This document shows, one piece after another, positions 25,301 through 36,514 of a stretch of DNA of 64,000 nt. The stretch is from assembly GCA_016617785.1 (NCBI GenBank), contig JADILM010000001.1, forward strand, positions 4,650,001-4,714,000, given 5' to 3'. How positions within the stretch are numbered: position 1 is the first letter of the stretch; every line of letters begins with the position of its first letter. A program made the translations under genes and the position numbers. This DNA is from Sporobolomyces roseus. Lineage: Eukaryota; Basidiomycota; Microbotryomycetes; Sporidiobolales; Sporidiobolaceae. Under the pieces are notes generated by a model, which saw only the letters and a program-made list of their open reading frames with translations, was not told the DNA's origin and did no database searches.

Positions 25301-27008
25301 AGGCAAATCCTCGGCAGAAGACACCGAATCCTCTTCCTCTTCCTCCGAGATTGTCATTCGAGGACCTTCGAAAGGAGCTCAATCCGCCAAGGGTGAATTG
25401 GTCGATCTCATTTCCTATGAGAAAGAACACGGAAACGTCGTTACTTTCACCGTTCCCGTCAAGGCTCTCCCTCGAATTCTCGGACGTGGAGGAGCTCAAG
25501 TCAATCAAATCAAGGATGACACTGGTGTCGCTTCCGTCGATGTCGATCAAGAATCGGATGAAGCGACTGAGGCTACGATTTCGTTGAGGGGTACCAAGAC
25601 TTCGATCAAGAACGCTAGGAGTGAGATTGAGAAGATAGCTAACGAAGTTAGTAGCGAGTCCCGGATCGAGATGGAGATCCCTAAGGAGTATCACACGACT
25701 TTGATCGGATCTGGTGGATCAAGCAGTAAGTTTCAACCTTTCTTCTTTCGCTTGAACATGAGCTCACTTTCTCTCTGTAGTCCGTGACTTGATTACTCGA
25801 TCTGGAGGACCTACCGATGGACGAGCTTCAGGCAACATGGTTCGATTCCCTCGTCAAGGAGATTCTTCCAACACCGTCACTATCACCGCTCCCACTTCCG
25901 TCGCGAACAAGATTCAAGCCGAACTCGAAAAGGAGATCTCCTCCCTCGCTTCTCGTGTCGTATGGGGAGTCGTCGTCGCTCAACCTAACCACGCCGCTGT
26001 CATCGGAAAGGGAGCTCAAGCACTTCAAGAACTTCAAAGGAAACATGGAGTCAAGATCTACATGCCTGGATGGAACGATTATGCTGGAGCTGGAGAAGTC
26101 GAGAACAAGGATGAACCCGAAATCTCGGAAGCGGAAGAGAAAGATCTCGTCAAGGTGGTCGGACCAAAAGAATCAGTTCTCGCCGCGCAAACCGATCTTC
26201 AAGCGGTCAAGGGACGTGGAGGTAACGCTTCGGGATCAACTCCTAACGGATCCTCGACTCCTTCTGCTCAACATTCGGTCAAGGTTCTCGTACCGAAACA
26301 ACACCACGCCGTCGTCGCTCAAGGTGGAAGATTCTTCCGATCTCTCCCTAACGGCACTCGTGTCTCTCACGAAGGTGTCAAACCTCCTTCCTCCGCCCTC
26401 AAAGCAAAGAAACCTCCTGCTCCTTCTTCCTCGTCGAATGGAGCTGCTCGAATTGATGAAGCTGGAGATTTCGACTCTTCTTCTCCTGCCGAAGGTATCG
26501 AGTTCCAACTCGTTCAGATCAACGAGGAGAACGGTAGTGATGAAGAGGATACTATTCCTTGGGTCGTCGAATCAAGGAGTCAAGAGGATGCGGAGAAGGT
26601 TGCTGAAGAGATCCGAAAGAGTCTTGAACGAGCAAAGGAGGCTACTCATGTTGGATGGGTCACTGTGCCTCGCGGTTTGAGTAAGCACCATTCTATTCCT
26701 CAGCTTCCTGTTTAGTTAGCTGATTCGTAGATGTGCTCCACAGTGCCTCGTATTGTCGGACGAGGTGGATCCGGACTTGATCGACTTCGATCAACTGGTG
26801 TCGACGTCGAGGTTGTCGGAAAGCGAGATGCTAACCGTGAGTGACGATTGCTCGGAACCTTGCTATGGATGTCGAGTTGCTGATGTTCCTCGTACTTCTC
26901 CTGACAGAACTCACCTTGACCGGTTCTCCCTCCGCTATCGAAGCCGCCCGAGAAATCATCGAATCCCTCAACGCACCTCGTCAACGTCGCGAGCGAGACG
27001 ACTACTAA
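22326..27008 (+). CDS. SCP160: Multi-KH-domain RNA-binding protein, Scp160/vigilin family
   Basis: A long, multi-exon gene. The N-terminus MSTLSAAQRLQQAHDQ is Gln- and Ser-rich with PFPVLSEDPFP and AFPSLGGGGG motifs. After this comes a chain of KH domains recognised by their GxxG loops: IIGAKGKTLK, VGGAISEQIL, LIGKRGNKVK, VIGTGGTTLN, VVGKAGSGVN, LIGKQGTYLK, ILGRGGAQVN, LIGSGGSS, VIGKGAQALQ, a degenerate VVAQGGRFF and IVGRGGSGLDRL, ending RRERDDY. At least eleven KH-like units are thus visible. Scp160/vigilin binds polysome-associated mRNAs at the ER. Introns commonly fall just after the GxxG loop. The tenth unit is probably non-functional for RNA binding. Confidence 0.93.
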
Positions 27009-27283
27009 ATTCCCTTTATCGGATCGCTCACGGACAACAAAATTCGCCATCATTGAGCGATCAAATTCAACTCTTTCGTTTCGTTATTCTTTACGCATCC
27101 CTCTCTTCTTCCTTCGCTTTCCTTACCGTCTGTTCTTGATCGTTCGTTTCCACTTATTCAGTTCATGCAAAGCATCTTCTTCTTTCGTATTCCTACTCTT
27201 CACTTGCCTGCTCTGACTGCTCTTCAACGACAACTTGTGCTTTCTGCTCCTCAGGGAGGAACAGAGCACAAAGGCAAAGTGCT
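27009..27283 (+). other. SCP160 3' flank up to duplication breakpoint
   Basis: Pyrimidine-rich 3' flank of SCP160. Similarity to the NOX gene starts near 27284, so this stretch contains the left boundary of the duplicated block. No gene seen. Confidence 0.4.
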
Positions 27284-27511
27284 GACCTGGTCGTGACAGC
27301 TCGTCGAAAACGATGGTGGGAGGTGAGTCGATTCTGTCGTTGCGAAACTATTCTCTCACCTTTGAAAGCTAAATAACTGACACTCTTCGAATCTTGTCCA
27401 GTATACTACTGCGGTCCTTCTCCTCTAGCTACAACCCTCAAAACTGCAACAAAATCCGCCAGCTCGAAAAGCATCAAGTTCTCGTTTGCGAAAGAACATT
27501 TCGTGAGTTGA
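27284..27511 (+). pseudogene. 3' remnant of the NADPH oxidase gene
   Basis: Homologous to the last two exons of NOX at 3728-3960, in inverted orientation. It keeps the CTGGTCGTGA block, a preserved donor (GGAG|GTGAGTCG), an intron, an acceptor and then YYCGPSPLATTLKTATKSAS down to KFSFAKEHFVS and a stop at 27509-27511. Everything upstream of this (membrane and FAD domains) is absent; SCP160 3' sequence lies there instead. The final exon and splice sites are undamaged despite having no promoter or start, suggesting a recent duplication, gene conversion or constraint. Confidence 0.8.
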
Positions 27512-27746
27512 AACGACTTCTTTTCGCGACGAAAGCTGGCTCATCGAGATCTCTTCTAGTGAGCTCTTGCGCATCACTCTTTGAAGCTCCTCAGCGCAAA
27601 CAGTCTTAGGAATTCATCGATTTACTCTCTTTGAAAGCTCTCAGAGGTTCGCAAAATTGAGAAGAGTCGCAAAACATTCTCTTTCCAATTCTCAAGCGTT
27701 TCTATCCTTCTACCTATCTACTTCAAGAAAAGCCCCATCCTCTCCT

Positions 27747-28415
27747 TCACTTCGTTCCATTGAACCAATCATCTCCGGCAAAGTAGTTGTCATCATCATC
27801 ATTTTCAGCTCGATCAGTTCCAGTCGTCCCATCGGGAGAGGTCGAGTCGGAAGATGAGTCGTCAGGAGTGGAGTCGCCGGGAGTGGATTCGTCGGAAGAA
27901 GAATCGGAGGGAGTGGAAGAATCGGAAGAGGGTCCTGAGTCGTCGGTTGATTCGTTCGAAGGGGTAGAGGAATCATCGGAAGGAGTCGAAGGTGAGTCCC
28001 CTGCTGCTACTTGATCGTTATCGGGAATCGAGGAGTAGTCGGGAGAGTAATCTGAGGCATCTTGAACCTCCTGAGGTGAAGAATCGTTCGGAACGTCTTG
28101 GGCTGGATCTTCCGTATAGTCTTTAGGAGCATCGTCAACAGTCGATGAGGTAGGAGTAGAGTCTTGAGGTTGACCTCCTCCTCCGACAGGGATAGCTAGA
28201 AGTGCGAGCGAAGAAAGTCAGCAAGAGTTTGAGCGAGAGATGAGAGAGAAGGAAAGCTCACCAGTTCCAGCAGGAGTAGCTACTGCATCCTGAGTAGAAA
28301 AGGTAGGAGTCGCTCGAACTTGCGCACTGATCGAATCTTGCCTCTTGAAGTGAAGAGGAGAAGCGAGAATTGAAAGTGAGAGAAAAGCGAAGAGAAGGGT
28401 TTGGGTGAAGAGCAT
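27747..28415 (-). CDS. Secreted Ser/Asp/Pro-rich acidic protein, copy A
   Basis: Exons 28415-28262 and 28195-27747 encode 200 residues. The signal peptide MLFTQTLLFAFLSLSILASP and the HFKRQ possible Kex2 site are nearly identical to copy 0, as are the exon 1 length (154 nt) and intron phase. The block SSPQEVQDASDYSPDYSSIP is conserved, the Ser/Asp repeat section is shorter, and the tail is FAGDDWFNGTK. Together with the NOX remnant and LEWK-A it forms an inverted copy of the 1.5-4 kb block. Function is unknown; both copies have an intact frame, so both may be expressed. Confidence 0.75.
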
Positions 28416-28910
28416 TTTGCCACTCTCTGTAGTGGCTCTTCTTGAGATGTGAGAGAGAGGTGTGAAGTGTAGAAGAGAAAGAGAGAGGTGTGAAGAGCTC
28501 GCTTCCCCTTTTTCTCTTTCGCACTGCGGAAGATGTCCCTTTCGAAAATTTACTGCGATTGAGCTAGACTTTGACCCGATCTCTCGCTAGACAATGAAGA
28601 GCTCAGAGAACTTTTCAGGATCGTCCCCTCGTCGTCGTAAGTATCGCGAGCTAAAGGTGACGAAGTCACGAAGTCGGAATTCGAGGTCCTTGCTTCGACT
28701 CAAGTCCTTCCCAAAATCTTGGTTTCTCAGTGATCAGCCACTTCCATGCCCTCTGGAGGACTCTCTCCAAGCCCTGCACAAGCACTCTCGCAGAGCGAAG
28801 TCGATGAAGTGCGAGTACAACGTGGAAACTCTTTTCTTCGCAATTCGAGTTCTTTTCAAGCGATTCAATTCATTCAAGCTACTCCTTCCTTTCAAGCGTT
28901 GCTGTTCCTT
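28416..28910 (-). promoter_or_regulatory. Conserved upstream region of secreted protein, copy A
   Basis: Reverse-complement homologue of 2400-2777, sharing several near-identical 14-20 base blocks, including TCAAAGTCTAGCTC and GGGACATCTTCCGCAGTGC. It also contains the LEWK-A 3' end at its upper boundary. Confidence 0.5.
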
Positions 28911-29783
28911 CTAATCCTTCAAGCTGTTCCTCTTCCATTCGAGTACGAGATCGACAACTGAACGAGAGAGACGCTCTTCTTCGCGGTAAATGAGTGATCG
29001 AGTTCCGTCGCGAGCCGTCTGATACTCGTGAAGCGAATGCTGACGAGAGTTGATGATGGTGAGATTCATCTTTGCCGAGTCTTCAAGTGAGAGAAGACAT
29101 TCCTGCTTGAGCTTGAGAGATTGCTCGATGAGACTGAGCATCTCTTGAAACAACGAAATGCCACCTTCCAACAACGTGCAAAAGTACGTGTGCGCGACGA
29201 TCTGCTGGAGTGTGCATCTTTTTCAGTGGATGAAATACGCCTACTTGTGAGGAACTCACCAAGACACCGTACGAGATTGCTCGCTTCCTCCCGATATTTG
29301 ACTCTTCCTGCGTTAGGACCGTTCCTAATCCCGATAATACCGGAGCATTGACCACGGCTCTATCGACGTCTACACCATCCCTTGCGGCGTCCAACTTGTA
29401 GCCTGCGACCCGAACTTCGAGACTGGAAAGCGTTTGCGAAAGGTTTTTTTGTCTTGCGACGACAGCGAGTCGATTTTGTTGCGCTGAAACGATGGGTTTT
29501 CAGTACGATACTCCTAATCTATTGATGAGGTACAGGCACCTTCGCTAACACTTTGCATCCTTTCAACCCGTTCCTTCGATAGCTTTTGCTGCGTTTCCTC
29601 ATCCTCACTCAACACATTTACCAAAGTCTGGATCATTTCCTCCGAGATCTTCAAACTGAGACCGTGTAATACTAAACTCCTATCGAGTGCGAACACTGAG
29701 ATGACTTGCTCGAAATATGGAGACTGAACGCTGACAAAAGAATCGGATTCGGGACGAGTGGGAGAGGGGAGCGAAGCAGACAT
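28911..29783 (-). CDS. LEWK-family coiled-coil protein, copy A
   Basis: Exons 29783-29540, 29483-29260 and 29201-28911 encode 252 residues. The N-terminal exon contains VSVQSPYFEQVISVFAL and a long amphipathic-looking helix. The middle exon has GVDVDRAVVNAP and GRKRAISYGVL. The last exon (291 nt) ends EERLSRSVVDLVLEWKRN. Copy B shares intron positions, phases and exactly the same last-exon length, but overall identity is low apart from these landmarks. No signal peptide, membrane segment or known domain is recognised. It lies between the secreted gene and WDR6-A. A CCGCGG element lies 109 bases upstream of the ATG (29892-29897). Confidence 0.7.
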
Positions 29784-30237
29784 CCTTAGGATCAATCGAA
29801 GGAGGAGCGTATCAGAATACCGTTTGGGCGAGGAACGAGGGAACTGAAGGGGAAGAGTGGAGAGAGAAGAAAGGTGAAAGGCGATTTTGGACCGCGGATT
29901 ATCCGGTCGACAAGTGGGTCGATCTCGTTGCCTAGTCGAGAGCGCTAACAGTGGAGGGATTGAGATAGGGCGATATTTTAGTCGAAGGAGCAGTCGGAGG
30001 GGAAAGTTGAGGGATCAAGAAACTCGGAAATGATATTCGCAAGTCGACACTTATATTGTGTCGTGCTGCTCCTTATGCTTCCCCAAGAGTTCTTGCAAGA
30101 GTCAACATCAGAGAGGACGTTTGATCTACAAGGAAAAAGGGGAGGAAAGGGGAAGCTCATCTCGTTTATGGCACAAACTTCTCTCAATTCCCGCCTCGTC
30201 TACAACATTCATCCAGTCTCTCAGAGCGAGCAGTATC
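29784..30237 (-). promoter_or_regulatory. LEWK-A promoter and WDR6-A 3' flank
   Basis: 454 bases upstream of LEWK-A. They contain the element at 29885-29905 described separately. Short open frames seen here have no support. Confidence 0.45.
29885..29905 (-). promoter_or_regulatory. Shared CCGCGG promoter element upstream of LEWK-A
   Basis: In gene sense the block reads ATCCGCGGTCCAAAA (29899-29885), preceded by an overlapping CGG-N5-CCG palindrome, CGGATAATCCG, at 29905-29895. The same block occurs upstream of LEWK-B with one base changed. It lies 109 bases before the ATG. Confidence 0.6.
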
Positions 30238-33200
30238 CTACACCATTTGCCGTGATACTTCGATCACTTCAGTCCCTATTCCTGCGACAACGACTTTCCA
30301 CTTTTCTCCCTCCTCATCAATCTGAATCGCATCTTGAGCAGAACAGTCTGCGACATCGAGACACGTAGACTCGACGAGGGACAGTGAGAAGCCTCCCGAT
30401 GATGCTGACGATTTGATGGAGTACAAGTTGAGACGTTGCTCGACGGATGAAGAAGCGAGAAGATTCGGAGAGAGGAAATTAAGGCCTGTTACGAATAGTG
30501 GAGAGTCAGCTACACCAATCAGATTGTATGGAGAGGAAATGACTTACCTTGTATCGTTGAAGCATGAGCATCTGAAAGTGCTATCGAGGCGATCGAAGTT
30601 GCGAGGAGCGCATCTTTCCCACTGATATCGATTCTTTCGAGCGATACAGCGTTGTCATCTCCTGCAGTCGCAATGAGGAGAGTAGAGTCTAGTTATAGAG
30701 AATGATTCACCGTCAGTGCGCGATCTTGTGAAAAGCTATGCGAGAGCTTACCTTCGACTGAGACTGTTAGACCGTTGATTCCGGATTGGTGAGGCGAAGA
30801 AGTGTAGAAAGCGGGAGGAAGAGCGGAAGGGCGAGGAGGTCCAGTAGCAAAGCTGGAGCGCGCACGAAGGTCAGTCCCCGAAAGGGGAGCGGATGAACAG
30901 CTACAATGAGAAACGTACTAAGTGAGATCTCGGATACTCAGTCTGGTTCGCTCAATTAAGCAGAATCAGTTCGGGCTCAGTCAGAGAAGAGGGTCAAAGC
31001 TACTCACCTCCCATCAGATGGACCAGAGATAGCGAGAACTTTTTCCTTCCCATCAACCTTCACTTTCACAACTTCGACCGACAAAATACATTTCCCTAAT
31101 CCTTTGGTTTCAGCGACCAATTCCCATGTTGACTCAGAATGCCTCCAGAGCTGCAGCTCAGCGAAGCTCGTGTCAGAACCGCGTTTTGTCAAGGGGGGAG
31201 GGAAAGCGAACTCACTCGTAACTTGCCGTTTGAGTAGCCTGCCAAGATCAAACTCTTTTCCTCATTCCCAGTCTGAAGCAGTGCGATGTCCATTGTTCTC
31301 ACTTCTCCCCCTTCAGCTTCCGCTAGAATTAACCCTCTCGACAAGACTCTCAACTTGATGCTCGAATCCTCTGTTGAAGTTGTCGAGTTTCGTTTCGCGA
31401 CGACGACGATACCAAATGCCGTGACAAGCTCTCGAGTACCACAAGCGTACAGTTTTGTACTTGAACCGTTCAATGAGGGGACTGGCGAAGAGAAGGTGAG
31501 CGATTTGAGAGAGCTGGGTAAGAATCGATTGACGTAAAGTGGTCGAAGCGAGTTGTCGTTCATGACTATCTAGGATCAGGGGAGTCAGTTGACAGAGGTA
31601 AAGAGTGTTGCTGGAGATGGCTCACGTCGAGAGATAGCGAGTACTCCATTTTCAGCTGCAGTAGCGACGAGGACGACTCGCTCTCCTCTTATTTCGAAGC
31701 TTTGCATCTTGACTGCTCGAATCTCTCGACCATGCAAGCCTGGTGAGACAATAGGAGATAGGAAAGAAGAGGGTTGGCATTGGTGATGAAGCTGAATAGG
31801 GAATCGAATGATCAGCTCGATGCACGCAAAACAGAAGAACATCTTGTACTCACTTGACCTTGTAGGAGACGATAGTAATGTAACCCGTTCTTCCGAGTCT
31901 GTATAAGTTGAGACGGAATCTGCTTGCCAGGACTCTCGAAAGAGTAGAGCTGTGCGAGAAGAGCAGGATCAGCGAGACTCAGTGTGAGAGAGCAGAATTG
32001 GGCATACCATTCGACTGAGGGAATCGAACACTCCCGCTCGAGTATCGACAAGAGCTAAGTATCGAGTCTCTCCATTCTCGGCTGTGAGGATCTGATCAAC
32101 AAAGAAAGATGAGTACGCAAGCAGTGAAGGAAGCAAAGGGAGCGCTGACTCACCTTTTCAACCGGTCCTTTCGCAACCCATCTCTCGTCGACTATATTCA
32201 TCTTCCAACGAGGCTCATCTTCGATCTCGATAACCTTCCTCATCCCATCTCTTCCTATGCTCTCGATTTCGAATCGCTCAGTCTCCTCTTCTTTCGATTC
32301 GTTACACCGATTCAGAATGCGCAGATCTTGTACACCATCTGAGTGGGCATCCACACTAGCTAGTAGAGTCGAATCTGACCCCGTGGTTGATAGGGAGTAA
32401 AGCGAGAGTTGACCTTTAGCGTTCCCTACTAGGAGTCGTGTTCGGTCGTGGACAAAGAGGAAGGAAGTCGGAGCCGTTGAGCCGTCCAAAGATGGTTCGA
32501 TGGCGATGGTGGAAAGTAGAAGCGGTGGAGAATTGGTGGAGGTGGAGGAGGAAGCGAGACTAATAATGTAGATCGTCCAGGTTGCTCTTTCCCAGGTTGC
32601 GACTCTGCGTCTTGTGCTGTCGAAGGTCGACAAGACTGTCTTGATACCGGTGCTATATTTGAAGACTGAGATCACTCTGACGGAGTGTGATGAAGTAGGA
32701 GCGTCGAGGGAGGAAATGCTGAGTCGAGTAAAGAGGTAGCTTCCGTTGTTCGAGAAGGCATGTATTGTGGCGATGGCGCATTCGTTCGTAGATTCGAGGA
32801 AGAAATGAAGGGAAGCGGAAGAATTGGCGAAGGAGGAGGAGCGGTGGAAAGGTGCGACTTTTTGAGCGGGAGTCGAAGGGTCGTGAAGGCAGAATGAGCT
32901 ATCGAGATGATGCAAGAAGTCAGCTCACATCAGGTCGGAGAAAGGGCAGGCGAGGCTTACCCGTCTGTTCTGAGCGAAAGAGCTAGCGGCCGATCTGTCG
33001 AGGGATCGACGGCGACGACGAAAGACTTGACCTGAGATGCCTTCGAGAGCTTATTTGATCCAGCGACACTTGTATCCGTCGCCGTGTGGGACTCCGGAGG
33101 TATCGGCCAGCTTCGTATTGTACCGTCAGCTCCTCCAGTGAAAACCACCTTTCCCCCCTCCCCTCCTCTTCCACTCTCGACATCGGCAACTCCGACACTC

Positions 33201-34602
33201 CAGATCGTTCTTCCATCATGGCCATCTCTCCAAGTCTGTAGTAGAGTATCCGTTGACTCATCAGGAGATCGAGATGTTGAAGACGAGGAGGAATCGGTCG
33301 AGGTGGTCGACGGTTTCAATTCCCACAATCGACAGGTAGCATCCTACAATACACCTCAAGATAGTCAGCTCAAATCGACGCTGCGATTGAAAAGAACAAA
33401 GCTATGCGGACGCGACTCACCTCCCCAACCGAGACGAGTCGTTTCTCGTCGACCCAATCAATTCGCCAAACTCTTCCTTCGTGTCCCCATAGCGTTCGAC
33501 ATCTTTCCACTAATTTGCACTCGTCTTGATCGGTAGTCGAGATCGAAGGCGACTGGTCGGAAGCGAACGAAGATAGATCCCAGATTCGAAGAGTTCGATC
33601 ATCTGAACCGGTAGCGAGCAAGTTCGGGTTGAGGGGTGAGAATACAGTCGTGAAGATAGCTCCCTAGTCATCGTTTGAGAGAAAGCGTCAGCCTTGTCAA
33701 AGTCGAGGCAGAGGAGGGGAAGAAGAGAAGGAAAAGGCTAACTCGATGCCCGTTCAATCTCCTCAATCGTCCCAAAGTCTCCACCTTCACCTCTCGCTGA
33801 TCATTCTCCAGCCCATCTTCACCATCTCTCATGATAGAAGCCACTTCACTCTGATCTAGTTCCCAGATCAGAACTTCGCCTAGCAAACTTCCTCCTGCTA
33901 TCCGAATCCCTTCTTCCTGGCTGTAACGAGCTCTTGAGAATCTTGAAGTCCACAATAGAGGGCGAGCTGGAGCGTGAATGGTAGAGATGGATCGAAGGAG
34001 AGGAGGAGAAGCGGTAGACTCGCAGGAGAGGGAAGTAGGAAGGGAAAAGACGTGAATCGAATTGTGAAGTGTCGAAATGATGATACAGTCGTTCTGTGAA
34101 GGAGCAAGTTTTATTGATCAGACCTCTAGAGCTACCATCAAGTCAAACTGCGACTCACCTCGAAGAATGAAGCATCTCCTGCGAAATCATCGAGTGCGAA
34201 ACGAGCCAATGTCTTCAGTTGCGCTTGAGATGAGCTGTGAGCGAGAAGATCCTGATAAGCTCTCAATCAACGATAGCTAGAATAGGATCATTGCACTCAC
34301 TCGTCTCCTTTGAGGACCAATTCGACTAAAACTGCCTCTTTCCCTCCCAATACGATCACTCTCCTTCTCTCCTTTAACTCCAATGGATCTATCACTATTC
34401 TATGTATCCTATCCCGTTCAAACACCTTCCATCTATGTTGTATTGAGCGAGTTGAAGTTGATTCGAAAGAGTTGAATGAATCGAGTTGAAGATAAGTCGC
34501 AGAACCACTTAGAAGGAAAGGAGTCCCGTGTAGATGGGTTATACTAGTCACTGGAGTGTACTGGGAGCATCTCTCGATTAGTAGACTATCTTGAGTGGTC
34601 AT
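30238..34602 (-). CDS. TRM734: WDR6/Trm734-type WD40 protein, copy A
   Basis: Large multi-exon gene from ATG 34602 (MTTQDSLLIERCSQYTPVTS) to stop 30238, roughly 1,100-1,250 residues. WD-type blades are visible, for example LATGSDDRTLRIWDLSS, LWGHEGRVWRIDWVDEKR followed by LVSVGE, TIWSVGVADVESGRGGEGG and TGGADGTIRSWPIP. The LWGHEGRVW...LVSVGED pattern is typical of WDR6/Trm734 (Rtt10), the partner of the Trm7 methylase that 2'-O-methylates tRNA anticodon position 34. The gene is intact as far as the exons can be followed. A paralogue at 52071-56429 is about 87% identical over the first 100 residues. The two diverge head to head from Dpb3 genes through an 82-bp spacer. Confidence 0.82.
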
Positions 34603-34684
34603 AGTCAGAAGTTAAACCTTTCCAATTCTTTCTCTCTCTCTTCCCACTCTCTCTAGTCATTCTAATCTCAATCTAACACACGAA
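34603..34684. promoter_or_regulatory. 82-bp divergent promoter, WDR6-A / DPB3-A
   Basis: Only 82 bases separate the two divergent start codons. The sequence, with a TC-rich core and a TAGTCATT.. block, is closely matched by 51989-52070 in arm B, so one compact bidirectional promoter serves both genes in each arm. Confidence 0.65.
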
Positions 34685-35494
34685 ATGTCAACAGAATCGA
34701 CCAGTAAACGACCACGAACTACTCCCTCTTCCTCAATCCCTCCTGCTAGATCAGATTCGGGTGTTTCAGTCCTGCCAGTTTCAAGAGTGAACAGGATCAT
34801 CAAAGCGGATCAGGATGTCAACCTGTGTTCGAAAGAAGCTATATTCTTGATTGCTAAAGCTACTGTACGTTCATTCCTCTCTTTACTTCTCACTTTCAAT
34901 CGGCATGAGGGGCTCAAACTGACTCCCTCTCCCTCTCCTCCCTTGAACACGACTACAGGAACGTATGGTTGCTACGATGACTGCTCAATCACATGCCAAC
35001 GCGAGATTACAAAAGAGAGGGAAAATGGTGAAATATTCAGATTTAGGTGAGCAAACTCTCGTCCCTTTCGCACTTTTCCTTCCCTCTGACTGATTACTCT
35101 CCGCACGACGACAGCATCTACTGCAAGTCAACCACAGTGGTTCTACTTGGGAGAAGTCATTCCGAATCCGATTCCACTCAAAGTAGCGAAACAACAACGA
35201 CAACAAAACGATGAAGTTCAAAACGCAGCTGGATCGACTGCTGCTGCTGGAGGACCTGAGAAGGCTTACGGAGGAAAGAGAGTTATGAAAGGAAAGAAGA
35301 AGGCTTTAGTTAGTGAGATCGAGGAACCTGCGAAAAGGAAAACGAGAGGCAAGAAGTTGAACTTCAATGCGGGAGATGTTGGCGATGAGGACGACGAGGA
35401 TGATGAGGATGGTGAGGGAGACTTCATGGACGATGGAGGTAGTAGAGCGACGAGTGAAGCGGGTGGGACCAAGTCGACGAGTGAATGGGAATAG
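34685..35494 (+). CDS. DPB3: Dpb3/CHRAC-like histone-fold protein, copy A
   Basis: Exons 34685-34864, 34959-35046 and 35115-35494 encode 215 residues. The histone fold reads SRVNRIIKADQDVNLCSKEA, IFLIAKAT, ERMVATMTAQSHANARLQKR and GKMVKYSDL, matching NF-YC-like Dpb3/POLE4/CHRAC15 proteins that pair with Dpb4 in DNA polymerase epsilon and in ISWI-type remodelers. The C-terminus is Lys-rich then strongly acidic (DEDDEDDEDGEGDF) and ends GGTKSTSEWE, where copy B ends GGMEIDE. The core is nearly identical between copies. First-intron donor is the canonical GTACGT. Confidence 0.85.
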
Positions 35495-35550
35495 ATTCAT
35501 TCAGCAAGTTTTCGTGGATTGGCGGCAAGAGACGAGCTGCTTCGCAAGTA

Positions 35551-35556
35551 CCGCGG
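35551..35556 (+). promoter_or_regulatory. CCGCGG core upstream of DLWRA-3
   Basis: Core hexamer within GTACCGCGGATCTGACC, 69 bases upstream of the ATG at 35625. Only the core matches the longer element seen upstream of DLWRA-5 and the LEWK genes. Confidence 0.4.
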
Positions 35557-35624
35557 ATCTGACCACTAGACCAGAGATCGCTGCCGCTCTTCCCTCTTTG
35601 ACTCCTTCCCATCCCTACATCGAA

Positions 35625-36422
35625 ATGCTCAATCGAGTGTTCGATCGCGGAAACAGAGACAAGGACAAAGCAGTAGCGCAACCTCAGATGAAGGAGCAGT
35701 CTCTGGTAAGCGAGCACATCTCTCGCCTGCGCTCGCTCACATCTCGCTCAATTGCGTAGAGCGACAAAGAGCTCATAGTATCGAATCTTTCGTTCACGAT
35801 TTCGGCGTCGAAAGTCTGCCCAAGTCTTATTTGCGCGACCATTCGGCACTTAGAGCTGCGATCGCCTCGTATAAGGTCGGTACCCTCCGGATTACCAACG
35901 AAGATGCGAATCGTTCGTTTAAGTAGCTTTCTTGACAGCATGTAGTCGAGCTGACACGGTGTCTCCGCACAGACTTGGGTGTCGAAGTCAACGGGATCAC
36001 CTTGCACATGCGCTCGAAAGCCGAAGGTCCTCCTTCACAGCTGGTTCTCACGCTCGACGAGCATGATTCGCCGTTCGTCGCGCCTCGAGGAATCAGCCAC
36101 ATCTTCAAGGCGGGTCATGTGCAGCCAAATCGCAAGTACGCCGATTTATAGGGGTGTGGGGCGAAGAACGAGGCAGACCGCGGCCTTACACTTTTGGTAA
36201 GCTTCATTCGAAAGCTGATTGCTGGATCCGTCTCTTACCTGCCTGGATGCAACAGCAACTTTAGACGGCGATCTGTGGAGGGCTATTGGAACGGAGGATA
36301 CGGTTACAGCAGAGTGGTCGGTCATTCTGAACAGGGAAGTCGTTGCGAATTACCTTGATTGGCATCTCCCAGCTTCGATCACAGTCGTATTCGCTCTTCC
36401 CTTCGTTCCTCAGTCCAGATGA
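35625..36422 (+). CDS. DLWRA-family protein of unknown function, copy 3
   Basis: Five exons: 35625-35705, 35762-35879, 35973-36135, 36177-36196 (20-nt micro-exon) and 36256-36422, giving 182 residues. It starts MLNRVFDRGNRDKDKAVAQ, then HSIESFVHDFGVESLPKSY, LGVEVNGITLHM, QLVLTLDEHDSPF, RPYTFATLDGDLWRAIG and TAEWSVILNREVV, ending TVVFALPFVPQSR. The acceptor of exon 2 is the second AG of TAGAG, needed to keep the family frame; copy 4 needs the same choice. Frame is intact only with this model. It lies 130 bases downstream of the DPB3-A stop, mirroring DLWRA-5 beside DPB3-B. Function unknown. Confidence 0.65.
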
Positions 36423-36514
36423 TCTGCCAGATGTTCTCAGGTTTGGCAAGGGGGATAATCGATCTAACTTGAGTAGCCTGTTGGGAAAAAGACGATGTAT
36501 TCCGAACTTTTCTA

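Larger units (their letters stand above)
27284..29783. repeat. Inverted copy of the 1.5-4.0 kb block (NOX 3' end, secreted protein, LEWK)
   Basis: Gene order NOX 3' end, secreted acidic protein, LEWK protein at 27.3-29.8 kb mirrors 3960 down to 1529. Similarity extends through intergenic DNA between the genes. The NOX gene is whole in the left block and truncated here, so this copy is likely derived. Confidence 0.7.
30238..35494. repeat. Inverted duplication arm A (WDR6-DPB3 core)
   Basis: Mirror image of 51183-56429. Both arms hold WDR6 and DPB3 in divergent orientation with the same intron positions and the same 82-bp spacer. Synteny extends on one side to a LEWK gene and on the other to a DLWRA gene, making arms of roughly 7.5 kb each. 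Nucleotide divergence varies along the arm. Confidence 0.85.

Noticed and set aside
25817..26680. Second long plus-strand open frame overlapping SCP160
   Set aside because: It is out of frame with the KH domains and lacks any domain pattern; codon bias of the real frame leaves the shadow open.
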